Source of the DNA: Flaccisagitta enflata
Lineage: Eukaryota; Chaetognatha; Sagittoidea; Aphragmophora
DNA: 64,000 nt
Assembly: GCA_965153355.1 (NCBI GenBank)
Contig: OZ231126.1
Location: 84,630,001 to 84,694,000, forward strand
Direction: 5' to 3'
The notes below the pieces were generated by a model. It was not told the origin of the DNA. It made no database searches and saw only the letters and a program-made list of their open reading frames with translations. The first letter of the stretch is position 1. Every line of letters begins with the position of its first letter. Below, in pieces: positions 10,940 to 24,383 of the stretch. A program made the translations under genes and the position numbers.

Positions 10940-11320
10940 ATCTTGCTTTGGTTGTAACTTATGAACGAATTGAGCTGGAAATACCAGATTTGTCTCATTA
11001 TAAAGATCTTTTCAAGATCTTTCAACTGTCACCGATTTTTTGTAAGTCCGTTCAAAAGTAACTGAGATATAACCTGTCGAACATGAGCAATTTTATGGGA
11101 ATTGTGCACAATTTTCCAGGATCTGGAAAACTTCCCGTTTTTGGAACAATTTACTTGTTTTACTTGTAACTTTTAAACAAATCAAGCTAGAAATGCCAGA
11201 TTGGTCCCATTCTAAAGAATTTTTGAAGCTCTTTCAAACTGTCACAATTTTTTTGCAAATCCGTCAAAAAATGGCTGAGTTGTGACTTGTCAAACATGAC
11301 CAATATCATGGAAATTTGGA
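10940..11320. repeat. Two diverged copies of a roughly 190-bp unit
   Basis: 10,948-11,110 and 11,160-11,315 share TTGTAACTT..GAAC/AAC, TAGAAATGCCAGATT, AAAGATCTTTT and CAAATCCGTCAAAA blocks. The same GCTAGAAATACCAGATT motif is inside the TA-flanked MITE at 26,039-26,445, which makes this region part of the same repeat clan. Confidence 0.65.
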
Positions 11321-11482
11321 GCAATATTCTCACCACCTTTCCCACAGTCTGATTTTGACTTTAGATGCCTCCTTGGCTCCCCACATATCTACATGAGTTG
11401 TTATATGTATGTCAGTCTTTCTATTGGTCTGTCTGTCTGTCTGCCTGTCTGTCAGCTGGTCTTTGAATCTGCAGCCGTTTTT

Positions 11483-11965
11483 GGGCAGGGGCCCTGGAGG
11501 GGCCAATGACCTATAATTCAACATAGGATTTTCTCCAGTTTTTGTCCCTCCGTCCATCCATCTGCCCCCCCAAAACCAAATACAGACCTCCTAGAGCTTA
11601 CATTAGGCATATCAGACCCCAAATCAGGCCTTCCAGACCCCAATCTAGGCCTTTCAAACCTCAAATCAAACTTGACAAACCCCAAATCAGGCCTTCCAGA
11701 CCTCAAATCAAACCTTTCAGCACCCAAATCTGTCACTCAGATAAAAAATCAGACCTCAAATCAGCTCTTCCAGACCCCAAGTAGGTCTCACAGATCCAAA
11801 ATCAGGCCTTCTCAAACCCCAAATCAGGCCTTTCAGACCCCAAATCAGGCCTCTCAGTCCCTAAGATTTAAGATAAGGCCTATTCAGCCCATAAACAGAC
11901 CTCAGACACTTGATCAGACATCTCTGACCCAAAATCTAGCCTCCAAAATTAACATCTAGAACCCT
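11483..11965 (+). mobile_element. Family 2 remnant with core minisatellite
   Basis: Begins GGGCAGGGGCCCTGGAGGGG after a T run and continues into GTCC repeats. A roughly 20-bp minisatellite (CAGACCCCAAATCAGGCCTT) runs to about 11,965. The 3' inverted repeat and tail are missing or too decayed to see. Confidence 0.65.
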
Positions 11966-12998
11966 ATATCTGTGTAAGTCTCCCAGGCCTTTAAGTAAGC
12001 TTTCCTAAAAGATCTTTAATACGTTCTCTGAGGCCCTCGAGGCTGCGATTTTTGGATTCCTCGTCAAAAATTCATTGGAAGACGTTAAAACTGTGACTTT
12101 TTGGCGAAACCGAGATTGAAACTCTCACTCCTTATCATAAGTCCTACCCTCGAAAATTTTACCACCTTTTTTGTTATCGATGTTAACAGGATGGAAGCTC
12201 TTTTTCACTTTGAAACAGCGTATTGTTCAATGTCGCATTATTTGAGTGATAGCGTTGCATTTGACAGGCTTGCGACGCTATGCGACAGCTAAGAGTGGGC
12301 TGGGCTTTTGGAATTATGTAAAGTTATATCATGTGAACATATATATTTATTTCCAGCGATTTTCTGGAAGTCGAAAGTCGAATGTTTTGATATTTTGCTT
12401 ATTTTTGATAATGTTTTGTACTTATAGGAAAAAAACAAAATTTTGCTCAATGAACCCTCAGATATTTCCATTCTCATTTTTAGCGACAAATTTTTTAAAA
12501 TATCAAGATCAAAAACACAGCGCAAATTTAAGAATTATTACAGCATTATATGAGAAAAAATATACCTTTAGAATACACTTTAAACTCTGTCTCATGCTTA
12601 TTCTGATTTTTTCATCACCATGCAACATCGCCGTATTTAAAGATAAGCTGTTTCTTGTGAGTCTGATGGTGTTTTTATTTTTTTTTCTCACTATGTTAAC
12701 TTATAAAAATGCATAATAAAAGATTGATGAATCCCAACGGCGGTAAACGTGTAGTGCTGTTCGGGAAATTTCTTCCAGGAAAGTTTACTTTAAGACCTCA
12801 AATCAGGCATCTCAGACCTTAAATCAGGCTCCTTGGACCCAAATTCAGGTTCTCAAGACCCTTCAAATATCCAGTATGGAATCAAAGGTCATTGGCTCCT
12901 CCTCCCTCCGGGGCCGCTGTCCCTCTCATCCCATCTCAACATAAACTAACATAGGGGCGTCGGGTACCTCTGATTTCATCCACAGAATCCCCCTCCAA
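11966..12998. other. No gene; one family 2-like fragment
   Basis: Mostly AT-rich unique sequence. 12,785-12,975 has CTCAAATCAGGC units followed by CATTGGCTCCTCC, GGGGCCGCTGTCCC and GGGCGTCGGGTACC, matching the core and 3' part of family 2. The 156-residue plus-strand frame at 12,246-12,716 has no recognisable features and biased composition; I do not call it. Confidence 0.45.
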
Positions 12999-13155
12999 CA
13001 GACCCGCTTTTAACGGAATTCCACCTATAACAGATGTTTTTCTTGGTCCCTTCAACTCCTTAACCTTTATCCTCTGTATTGGCTTTAATAGAATTCCGCC
13101 TTTAACAGAAAATTTTTGTTAGTCCCCTGTAATCCATTAGAGCAGGGTTTAACTG
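12999..13155 (-). mobile_element. Small MITE with CAGTTTAACCC ends, TA-flanked
   Basis: On the minus strand it starts TA|CAGTTAAACCCTGCTCTAATGG, then GGGGACTAACAAAAA and TTAAAGGCGGAATTC. The other side, near 12,999, has the inverse CAGACCCGCTTTTAACGG. Related copies lie at 41,007 and 57,125. TA target and CAGT termini fit pogo or other Tc1/mariner-type elements (family knowledge; no transposase here). Confidence 0.6.
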
Positions 13156-13874
13156 TATCAGAAATAATAGAAATCTATCATGCAAATGACCATGTAATGA
13201 AGAGAATAAAAATGCTCAAAAAATTTAGAATATTCTTATTTGTTCAGTTATTTCATGATGCTTTGAGAGGAAAGATGGGATGGAATTTATCATAGATGTC
13301 TCAGGTGGGGTAACTAAGGGTGCGAGGGGTGAAGTGAGGGGTGGTTTGACCACTTTTCCCTCAATTTTACCGAACACTGCTTCTAACAACACTGCTTCTA
13401 ACCTTAAACTTAACACACCCTTGTACCCTAAACTGACTTTTTCCTACCCCTCAGAACCCCTCACTACCCCAAATGAGATATCCATAACAAATTTTAACTA
13501 AAACAAACATAAATCATGTTGAGATGTGGCTATATATATCCTAGATATAATGCCTATCCTTCATGGGCAATGGTTAATGGGGCTGATGACCCATCCATTC
13601 TAATGCTGGGCATGCCTCCTCTCCTTTTTGGGCAGCCTGTAGTCGTAGAGCTGACCTCTCAAGCCTCTAATCACCATTCTTAAACCTCAAATCAGCCTTC
13701 TCAGCCCAAAAATCATGCCTTTCAGACTTTAAACCAATCTAGTAAGGCCTCAATTCAGCCTCCTATGACCAATAATCAGCCTTGAGGAAACCTTTACACC
13801 CTCATAAACCCTCAGCCCAGAACATGCAAAAGACTTCCTTTGTATAGACTTAGACTCGAAAAGACTTCCTTTAT
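13156..13874. other. No gene; family 2-like fragment
   Basis: 13,595-13,800 holds TTTTTGGGCAGCCTGTAG and CTCAAGCCTCTAATC or CCTCAAATCAGCCTTC units, a decayed family 2 copy. The remainder is unremarkable. Confidence 0.45.
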
Positions 13875-14075
13875 AGTTGCGGACACATAACTCTATAAGG
13901 CTTTCCGTCCGTCCGTCGGTCCGTCAGTCCGTGGTCATCGAGTTGAAAAGTGGGAAAACGAGCGTTTTGATACTTTTTGTGTATGTTTGAGTGTTGGAAG
14001 TGGGTTTGTGTTTGGATGGAGGTCGGATGCCCCTGCCCACCCGTCCGCAACGATATTGTGACCCCGCGTCACTTG
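13875..14075 (+). mobile_element. Family 1 element with GTGAC/GTCAC tail
   Basis: 5' AGTTGCGGACACATAACTC, TATAAGGC, a GTCCGTCC tract, ATCGAGTTGAAAAGTGG, CCCCTGCCCACCCGTCCGCAAC, then the tail GTGACCCCGCGTCACTTG followed by TT. The tail hairpin GTGAC/GTCAC replaces the common GGCCG/CGGCC hairpin at the same place. Confidence 0.85.
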
Positions 14076-14440
14076 TTAGACTTAGACTCGAAAATTTTCT
14101 TAAGTCAGCCAGTAGTTCAATTTTTTGCATGGACCTGCGCAGCGCTTTCAATGTTGCACATTTCAAATTTCAAGGTTCTAACTCAAATACTTTAGAATGC
14201 ATGACATTGTTTCTTAAATCCAAACTGAATAGGTCAGGAGAATCCTTTTTTAAACTTTTTAAAAGATATAACTGACACAAAGAAAATTTTATGATTTTTG
14301 AAAAGTCAAAATTACAGGATTTCAGTTAGACAAATCATAATTTCAATGTTACTTACTTTTTAAAAAAAATCTTTGAGGCTTTTGTGGCCCTAAAGGGCTA
14401 AGTCAATTTTGCAGTTTCTGTTCCCCACCTTGAATCAAAA

Positions 14441-15093
14441 AATAAAGACGCACTTTTGAATGGTTGATTGCGCGTTAACAATCAATAAAACTTATAAAAA
14501 TGCTGAACCGTTTAAATATGAAAAACTCTTCGTTTGGCACTTGTCCCAGTCTCTATCTTTTTTGTTTAGAAATGGCATTAGTTTGAGTAAAAATGTTGCC
14601 AAATTTGTTTTTGCAGTTCCTTTGAAAAAGATGCAATTTACCAAAATGGTGTCTCACTTTAGAGAGCTCTAGCTCCTAAACCGTTAAAGATACAGATCTG
14701 GGACTGGTCTAGAATGAAAGATAATTTGAAAATCTTCAAAGTCACTTTCTCTAATAGATTTTCATTGGGGAAAAGCTCCCACACTCGTTGCCTAGATAAC
14801 CTCCTTATTCAATAGCTGATAGGTTCATCAGATCTTTTTATCATATATTGTTATTACCTAAACGGAAAAGAGAAAAATTAGGACCGCTGTTCTAATAGTG
14901 AAGAACAATTTGCTGAATTGGAATTCTAATCGTGAGCTCGATCGGGCAAGAATATCTAATTCTAAAGCGCCGGGACTAGAAATACAGAAAGGATATTGTT
15001 CAAAATTATCTTTTATTTTTGATGTTTTAACAATTTTTAAATCAGTTTTATCATCAAATAAAAAGGTGCGTCTTTTTTTTTTAATTCGCGTAG
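14441..15093. mobile_element. Long copy of the CTACGCGAATAAA MITE family
   Basis: Right end AAGGTGCGTC, poly-T, AATTCGCGTAG at 15,093 followed by TA. Left end is truncated but shows AATAAAGACGCAC at 14,441. The interior shares the GATACAGATCTGGGACTGGT and TCTAGAATGAAAGA region with 26,150-26,200. Compared with the 407-bp copies it is longer and uses GACGCAC in place of GCCGCAC in both ends, another matched change. Confidence 0.6.
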
Positions 15094-16309
<1,216 letters not shown>

Positions 16310-16577
16310 GAATTCTTTTGGCTACATTCTTGGAAATCCAATTCGTATTACGAGGCAAACTATCGTTACTCTTAACACGTATCTTCTAAAAAATCTGGAA
16401 TAAAAAAAAGTGGCATCGAAATTTTCCGAGGATGTCATCTAAAGGAAGAGAAGGAGGAGGGGGACAATGTCTGTCATCTAAAGGAGGAGGCTGTTTGGAA
16501 GTGGAATACATCTCTAACATGTGAGTGCTGACAATGGCCGGGTAATGTCAAAAAGAGCTAATGGAATGAAGTGGAAT

Positions 16578-16803
<226 letters not shown>

Positions 16804-17059
16804 TTAAAAGTAGGAAAGAGAAAAATACTGCCAGGGCATCATGGAGATGGACAGACAAAAAAAAGAAAAAAAAAAAAGAAAAGAACAAAAAGAAGAAAAA
16901 AACGAATCTGCTGACTTGCAAAGAAAAATTCTCTCCCCAATCTCACGAACAAAGTTGACAGATAGAATGCTGTTTCCTGTTTCCTTGTCGATTTGACAGC
17001 CTAAAGATAATAGGTAATTTAGCGTAAGAATTCATGACGTTTGAAATAACATCTGTTAT

Positions 17060-17187
17060 CTATTATCTAAAAAAGCCGTATGCTCGAAAAGTTCAAAAAC
17101 GCCAAAAAAGTAAAAAGGGGACCAACCGACCGACCGACCAACCGACCAACCGACTTAACCGGGTGTAGAGTCGCGTAGCACGCGACT
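17060..17187 (-). mobile_element. Family 1 fragment, 5' half
   Basis: On the minus strand: AGTCGCGTGCTACGCGACTC at 17,187, TACACCCGG, then GTCGGTTGG repeats to about 17,120. The 3' inverted repeat and tail are not seen. The spacer in the palindrome is GTGCTA instead of GTGCA. Confidence 0.65.
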
Positions 17188-17500
17188 AAAAACTATTTAT
17201 CTAGTTATCTTTTGTCGGTCGGTCGGTCGTACGTTAGTGATATTTCATACGTTCTCGTGCAGCTAGCAGTAAGATTCACTGCTCACCGGCACACACGAGG
17301 ATAGGCTTCAAGGCTCTATCTTCTATCATACATATTCAGTACATATTTCGGCGGTGCGTATATTTAATTAACCACGTGTATATCTTCCTCACCCGACCAT
17401 TGCCCCCGATTATCGATCGCTCTTCTTCCGAGATGAAAATGAGCTTTCTCAAATCTCAAAACGTCTTTTGTTTGTTTTTTGGGATGTAACTTCGTAATTG

Positions 17501-17591
17501 AAGAAGAAGAAGAAAAAGAAGAAGAAGAAGAAGAAGAAGAAGAAGAAGAAGAAGAAGAAGAAGAAGAAGAAGAAGAAGAAGAAGAAGAAGA
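17501..17591. repeat. GAA microsatellite
   Basis: GAA trinucleotide tract, also readable as poly-Glu, poly-Lys or poly-Ser depending on frame; not coding. Confidence 0.95.
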
Positions 17592-17904
17592 AAAGAAGAA
17601 GGAAGAAGAAGAATCAAACTCCCGACTGGACAACGATGCGTCCGGACTGTATCTTTGCGTGTACTGACTCGCGTGTATTGACTTTGGCGCCAAACGGCTG
17701 CATATGCGGAGAGACAGATGGACGAACAAAAACGTTTGTGGATTATTTGATTCAGTAGGATATTAAGCCAAAACATCAGGTCTTTGCCTTGGCGTAACAT
17801 CAGCTTATAACACCAACTGAGGACACCGCGGACTGACCTCTCATAGTGATACGTTTCAACAATTACAATCTAGTTAAGAAAGGAAAAGCAGAAAAGAAAA
17901 GAAA

Positions 17905-18047
17905 AGAAGAAGAAGAAAAAGAAGAAGAAAAAGAAGAAGAAGGAGAAGAAAAAGAAGAAGAAGAAGAAGAAGAAGAAGAAGAAGAAGAAGAAGAAGAAGA
18001 AGAAGAAGAAGAAGAAGAAGAAGAAGAAGAAGAAGAAGAAGAAGAAC
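17905..18047. repeat. GAA microsatellite
   Basis: GAA trinucleotides with some GAAAAA and GGA interruptions near the left end. Confidence 0.95.
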
Positions 18048-18127
18048 TTTTTTAATTTTTTTTTCCTGCTGCTTCTTCCGTGGCTGCAACCCAAGATCAC
18101 GAGATCGCCAGATCAAGTTTATTTTCC

Positions 18128-18848
<721 letters not shown>

Positions 18849-19052
18849 CCACGTTGAGATCCAACATGAATTTTTTAAGAGGCACTCACTACGTCGCGTG
18901 GACAATCTTGATATCAACGCCCCTTCTTCAAAACCCTCAGTTTTTACCGATAGTCGTCTATCAAATCCTCTCCATTTTGGTTCCCTCTTGGCTACAAAGT
19001 CACGCCTCAAGTGTCTTTTGAGTGGAAAATCAAATTGCCAGAATCTATTTTT

Positions 19053-19278
19053 AGTCGCGGACTCGCGTCTCTAAGGTCTATCACTATAAGAGGCTTTGTC
19101 CGTCCGTTTGTCCGTCCGTACTTGATGCTCGAGTCAATAATGTGTAAAAACGCACTTTCCAGATGCTACAGTTGTTATTGTGATTGTGTGTGGGTGTGGA
19201 AGGAAGGGGAAAGGGGTGGGGGGTGCTGAAAGCCCCTGCCCACCCGTTCCCGACGATATTATAACCCAGGGATACTTG
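19053..19278 (+). mobile_element. Family 1 element, shared by both arms
   Basis: AGTCGCGGACTCGCGTCTC start, GTCCGTCC tract, CCCCTGCCCACCCGTTCCCGAC and a tail ending ATACTTG followed by TTTT. It contains an extra TAAGGTCTATCAC duplication after the palindrome. The right-arm copy is 56,593-56,810. Confidence 0.8.
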
Positions 19279-19476
19279 TTTTAAAGCAAGACCGACTGAC
19301 GCGGCCCAACCATATGGTTAACATCAAGCGTTGCAATACCAAAAAGGCTCGTAATTTCTTTCTGTGTTTATAGAAAATTGAGGACCTTCGTTTCAGAGAA
19401 ACAGCCTTTTAAAACTTGTCTGGAAAAGAAAAAGAAATTGGAGAGAGGGATAAGAATCAGGAGGAGAAGATAAGAA

Positions 19477-20139
19477 CAGGTCGCCCAAGGGCAATAAGTG
19501 GTCAGCGATACCCGTTGCCCTGCTTTGCATGGTTGTAAATCGGAATGAGAGGCAGGGCAGCGGCCCCGAAGGGGACAAAGTCCTGTAGAACACAGGGGAC
19601 TTTCGTTCGTTTGTTCGTCCGTCCGTCCATCTGTCCGTCTCTCCGTCCGCCCCCCGACCCTCTCAGGCCTGAAATATACCCTCTCAGGCCTAAAATCTGC
19701 CCTCTCAGGACTTGAATCTGAGAGGGCAGATTTCAGGCCTGAGAGGGCAGATTCAAGGCCTGAGAGGACAGGTTTTAAGCCTGAAAGGACAAATTTCAGG
19801 CCTGAGAGGGCAGATTCAAGGTCTGAAAGAGCAGATTCAAGGCCTGAGAGGGCAGATTTCAGGCCTGAAAGCGCAGATTTCAGGCCTGAGAGGGCAGATT
19901 CAAGGCCTTAGAGGACAGGTTTCAGGCCTGAAAGGACAAATTTCAGGCCTGAGAGGGTAGATTCAAGGCCTTAGAGGGAAGATTTCAGGCCTGAGAAGGC
20001 AGATTTTAGGCCTGAGAGGGCAAATTTCAGGCCTGAGAGGGTCTGGGGGGGACGAACGAACGAACGAACTAACGGACAAACGAACAAACAAAAGTCCCCT
20101 GTGTTCTACAGGACTTCGTCCCCTTCGGGACCGCTGCCC
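19477..20139 (-). mobile_element. Family 2 element, present only in the left arm
   Basis: Minus-strand copy with complete ends. It starts GGGCAGCGGTCCCG at 20,139 after T5, carries ACAGGACTTCGTCC-type inverted repeats of about 70 bp at both ends (20,139-20,080 and 19,556-19,600), GTCC/GTTC tracts, and a CTCAGGCCTGAAATCTGCC minisatellite core (19,670-20,045). The tail GCCCTTGGGCGACCTG ends at 19,477, followed by TTCTTATC. The right arm at 56,391-56,400 has the empty site ATTTTTCTTA. Confidence 0.9.
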
Positions 20140-20446
20140 AAAAATGGGAGAGAGGGTTTGCCAAGGGAATTGAGGGAGAGCGGGGGACGAGGAAGAGGGG
20201 GTGGAGAAGGGGGTAGATGGTGAAGAAGAAGATTGATGACAAAGAAGGAGAAGAAAAAAGAAAATGTTTTGAAAGAGAAAAGTGGAGAAAATGCCGCCGC
20301 CGGCGTCAAACTCCGAAGTCGATTGGAAGACAAAGAATTTGGGGGTAGACACAAGAAAAGGGTTTGATGGAAGGACAAGGAGAAGAGGGGAGGGGAGGGA
20401 GGGGTAAGAGTATTTGGCCCACCCTTTCCGCATTTATATTATTTTA

Positions 20447-20829
20447 GGTAATAGAATCATTTATGGCTTAAAACTTTTTTTCTTTGCAAAAAAATGATAA
20501 TGGTTAATCATATTAGAACATTTGATTTATTTCCGGAGTTTGACACTAATGTAGAGGATAAAACATAAGTGTCAGAATACAGAATGAACTAGAAAAGGTA
20601 GTTCTTAGACTTCCAGGAAAATGGCGCAAAAATGCTCTTACTTAAGCATCATATTTGATTAAAACAAATTGGGGCAATTTAATGATCCAAGACCTGAAAT
20701 GTGCATCCAATTATTAGTAAAGCATATAAAAAAGTGCAAAAAATATTTTCTATTGATTTTTATCAATGAAAACAATGAACGAATACTTCCATTTTTGTGG
20801 CATCAATGCCCATAAGTGAATCTGTTACC
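20447..20829. mobile_element. TA-flanked MITE, left arm only
   Basis: Terminal inverted repeats GGTAATAGAATCATTTATGG and, at the far end, the complement GGTAACAGATTCACTTATGG (17 of 20 match), each bordered by TA (20,445-20,446 and 20,830-20,831). The corresponding right-arm segment near 56,105 lacks it together with about 25 bp on the left and 14 bp on the right, so the arm difference is not a clean single insertion. Confidence 0.65.
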
Positions 20830-21349
20830 TAATCCTGATCAGGAATAAGTGAGAACCAAATGGGAGACCTATATGGGGATGAATGGCAGGAGACCTAGAG
20901 AGGGGGGGGGGGGCAAGAGTAGAGACTGAGAAAGAAGAGAGAATATTTTTCGACTCACTGAAATTTAAAATGGATGGTGAAAAGGATTGAGCCAAAAACA
21001 ATCTATTGGACGGCACAAAATGGTTTGAGAAAAGACTTTGAGGTTGATTGATTTTATGATCTAGACTAGGCAATGCATGGTATGGAAACTTTGGCCGGTT
21101 GGACGAGGATGGATGGATGGATGAAGACTGAGGAGGATGATGAAGTGTACGGATAAATCTGGATTGTAACCGCAGGTTAGGCGATCACAAGCAGAAAATC
21201 CCAAAAGGTAAGAATTAAGAAAGTGGGTCTATTGCCAGGCCAAAACCTCAAACGGAACTTTTTTTCTTTTCAAGGAAGATGCGAGTCGATTCGTGGAATT
21301 TGCTTCTGAGTTTAAAAACGAATTTTTGTAAGCTGATTTGGAAGTCTGC

Positions 21350-21352
<3 letters not shown>

Positions 21353-21422
<70 letters not shown>
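21353..21422. repeat. GA microsatellite
   Basis: AG tract of about 70 bp; the right-arm partner (55,554-55,593) is about 40 bp. Confidence 0.95.
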
Positions 21423-21426
<4 letters not shown>

Positions 21427-21477
21427 ATGTATGGATTTGGCCTTTAAAGGATTAGGTAATAGTTTTTAGTCACCTTG

Positions 21478-21603
21478 CCGTGGCGGTCCATCCGTCCGTC
21501 CGTCTGTCCGTGCGTTCGTAACATTTTTTGAATTATGAGCGTTTTTTTTTGTTACGGCCCCTGCCCAACCGTCCGTGACTGTCTTGTCGTGTATCCGGCC
21601 TTG
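21478..21603 (+). mobile_element. Family 1 element with deleted 5' palindrome
   Basis: GTCCGTCC tract, GTTACGGCCCCTGCCC, CAACCGTCCGTGACTGTC and the tail GTGTATCCGGCCTTG are present. The 5' end reads AGTCACCTTGCCG; the right-arm copy (55,356-55,508) still has AGTCGCGGACACGCGACT. About 17 bp of the palindrome were lost on the left, the expected fate of a perfect hairpin. Confidence 0.8.
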
Positions 21604-21765
21604 GTACATCAAGACCGGGAACGCTGGAAGGAGAGCGGACGAATACACATATAAACAACGACACAGGGACCCACTGACAGAATTTCCCTTAGGCTTGGGA
21701 AACACGTACAGGCGCCGAAGAAAAACAACATACAGTTGAGCTTCTCAAGAGCGCACACCAAAGGG

Positions 21766-21930
21766 CTGGGTAAAATCATGCTATATTATTGTCAATAAAA
21801 TCATGCTATATTATTGTCAATAAAATTATGCTAATAATATTGTCAAATTATGCTAATATTATTGTCAAATTATGCTAATATTATTGTCAATAAAATTATG
21901 CTCTATTATTGTCAATAAAGAAATTACTTC
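21766..21930. repeat. 26-bp minisatellite expanded in the left arm
   Basis: About six units of AAAATCATGCTATATTATTG plus TCAAT with variants. The right arm (55,140-55,195) has only one to two decayed units. Confidence 0.85.
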
Positions 21931-21962
21931 AAAATCATTGATGAGACTGCAAGTTGTATGCC

Positions 21963-22015
21963 ATATAGGCGGGTATGCCTTAATAGCGGGTGCGCTCTGG
22001 CGCTGCTCCACCGTA
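21963..22015. repeat. Dispersed GCCTTAATAGCGGG repeat
   Basis: ATAGGCGGGTATGCCTTAAT, AGCGGGTGCGCTCTGG and CGCTGCTCC. The same block is at 63,344-63,390 and, inverted, at about 55,062-55,108. It is part of an unidentified dispersed element. Confidence 0.6.
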
Positions 22016-22368
22016 TTTACGTTTTGAGGATCATCTTTACGCAAATGAAATTCTTAAGGTGGGCGTCCAGTTCGAAGAGTAATTGAGTTAATTTGGAAAT
22101 TTCCACGCTAGGACAAGAATTTCCATACTCACCAATAACCAACGGGTAAGACAGTCTCTGTTTCTCTCTGTATATCTGCCCTTTCTAAAGCTGTTTCCAT
22201 AGCATATACTAAGCCATATACAGTTGTAGCTACACGGAAGTCCTTTAATTTTTGGGGCAGATAGAATTCAAACCGAAGGATTTAAAGGCACCAAAGCGTG
22301 AAGAATGCCGTCCTAGCAGAGAAAAAGACCGGTCTGCGTCAACAAGGGAAGAATGAGACAGAAGATAA

Positions 22369-22558
22369 CAAGGCCGGATACACGGCCATCAGTTGCGGAC
22401 GGGGTGGAAATGCAACTGTCCGCAACTAAATTGTTCTAAAACGCTCATTTCCTCACTTTTCGACTCGTGTCCACGGACCGACCGACGGACTGACCGACCG
22501 ACCGACCGACCGACCGACCGACGGACAAAGCCTCTTATAGAGTTGCGTGTCCGCAACT
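22369..22558 (-). mobile_element. Family 1 element, present only in the left arm
   Basis: Minus strand: TTCTT then AGTTGCGGACACGCAACTC at 22,558, TATAAGAGGCTTTGTCCG, GTCGG tract, GAGTCGAAAAGTG, CCGTCCGCAACTGATGGCC, tail GGCCGTGTATCCGGCCTTG ending at 22,369, then TTATC. The right arm reads GCGATTTTTATC at 53,974-53,984 with no element. Confidence 0.9.
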
Positions 22559-22639
22559 AAGAATCGCTCTCGTTGACACAAAAAAGTAGAGCAAAAATAT
22601 TTTGAGTAGGTGACTAAACTTTGAAAACATGGTGCAATT

Positions 22640-22873
22640 TGAAAAAGGAATAAAGGAAGAAAGGAAGGAAGGAAGGAAGGAAGAAAGGAAGGAAGGAAGA
22701 AAGAAAGGAAAGAAAAAAGTAAGAAAGGAAGGAAGAAAGGTAGGAAGAAAGAAAAAGAATAATAATGAAAGAATGAAAAAAAGAAAGAAAAAAATGGAGA
22801 GCAAGAATGCAAGAAAGAAAAAAAGAAAGAAAATGAAAACAAAAGAAAGAAAGAAAGAAAGAAAGAAAGTAAA

Positions 22874-22953
<80 letters not shown>

Positions 22954-22957
22954 AGGA

Positions 22958-23005
<48 letters not shown>

Positions 23006-23045
23006 GAGATAGAAAGATAGAGAGATAGAAAGATAGAAAGAAACA
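22640..23045. repeat. GAAA/GGAA microsatellite
   Basis: GAAG, GAAA and GATA repeats of about 400 bp; the right-arm partner is 53,562-53,900. Confidence 0.95.
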
Positions 23046-23177
23046 TAGAACATAGAATAAATGATTGACAGAGCGAAAAAAAAGAAAGGAAGGGAAAAAG
23101 CGATGGGGGACAGGACGGACGGAATCTGTACCCTCTTACTTCGTCCGTAATCCGTAAAGACGGGTTGAAAAAAAAAA

Positions 23178-23350
23178 CAAGGCCGGATACACAGCTACCG
23201 AAGTCGCGTGCGGGTGGGCAGGGGCCATATTTGAGGTCACCAAACCATTTGGGCAGGAGCAGTGAGGTCAAAGAAATAAAATCATAAAAAAAGTAGTGTG
23301 ACCGACCGACCGACGGACAAAGCGGGTTGTAGAGTCGCGTGCACGCGACT
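23178..23350 (-). mobile_element. Family 1 element, TGC subtype, shared by both arms
   Basis: AGTCGCGTGCACGCGACT at 23,350, CTACAACCCGCTTTGTCCG, GTCGG tract, CCTCAAATATGGCCCCTGCC, CACCCGCACGCGACTTCGG and a tail ending GGCCTTG at 23,178, then TTTT. The 3' repeat GCACGCGACT complements the 5' AGTCGCGTGC. The right-arm copy (53,243-53,428) has lost four to six bases from the palindrome centre. Confidence 0.85.
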
Positions 23351-23551
23351 AAAAACATACAAAAATACTCCCGAATGGACAACCCAGGAGCGAGTCAGAC
23401 GCACCGATTATCGACTCAAAATGTCAACAAAGAACGACTCAACGAGACCGAGGAAAGTTTACTGAGTGTGAGAAAGCATCTCCAAAAACTGACAACCACT
23501 CAATGGAACGTGTTATCGGTAAACAAAAAAGAGACAAGAAAAACAGAGAAT

Positions 23552-23771
<220 letters not shown>

Positions 23772-24129
23772 AACAAATACACAAACAAACAAACACACTT
23801 CTTACAATCATCAGTGCAGCATCTTCATGTGCATTTTTTTCACTTTTCGACTTAAGCGTTGTAGACAAAGGGCGGACCGACGAACGGAAGGACAAAGCCT
23901 CCAATAGAGATTCGAGTCCACGAGTTGAAAGATAAAAAAGAAAGAAAAATATCAAGTACAAGTGGAGAGAGAAAGAGAGAAAACTGGCAACAAGATCGTG
24001 GATTTTGTAATGAGGAACTAAAGTGGGAGTATGAAAGGGCACATCATTAAAGCTAAAAATAGCACATCATTTGCCAACGTTGTTAAGGCACCCTTGAGGT
24101 AGAAGGGAAACACCTCCGCTTAAATGGCT

Positions 24130-24383
24130 AATTGGAGAGCTTTCAGATCCTCTTTACATCCGTTTTTTCCCCGATCGATATTTACGTCTTCACACCCGAT
24201 TACATCCTCTTGCTTTATTTTACCCAAGTCATGTACACGTGGCACCTTCAGTCCGTGCGTCTTCTCTGGCACGATAAATTTCACGCAGATCGAAGACGAT
24301 CCCGAACCGTATGCGTTTGTGCGATATTTTAGCAGGACAATCTCTACAAGTACAAGATTTTCCATTTGTTGCCAGTGTGGCAC
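24130..24383 (-). pseudogene. Possible coding exon, frame differs between arms
   Basis: The minus frame reads FIVPEKTHGLKVPRV then QEDVIGCEDVNIDRGK. The right-arm copy (52,411-52,629, plus strand) keeps this frame with a few substitutions (H/R, K/Q, K/R). After DRGK an A-run length change puts the two arms in different frames. This looks like a protein-derived segment that is now degenerate in at least one arm. I see no convincing splice sites and no family. Confidence 0.3.

Noticed and set aside
22453-23382. 309-residue minus-strand frame rich in Phe/Leu/Ser
   Set aside because: Translation of the GAAA microsatellite joined to family 1 element ends.
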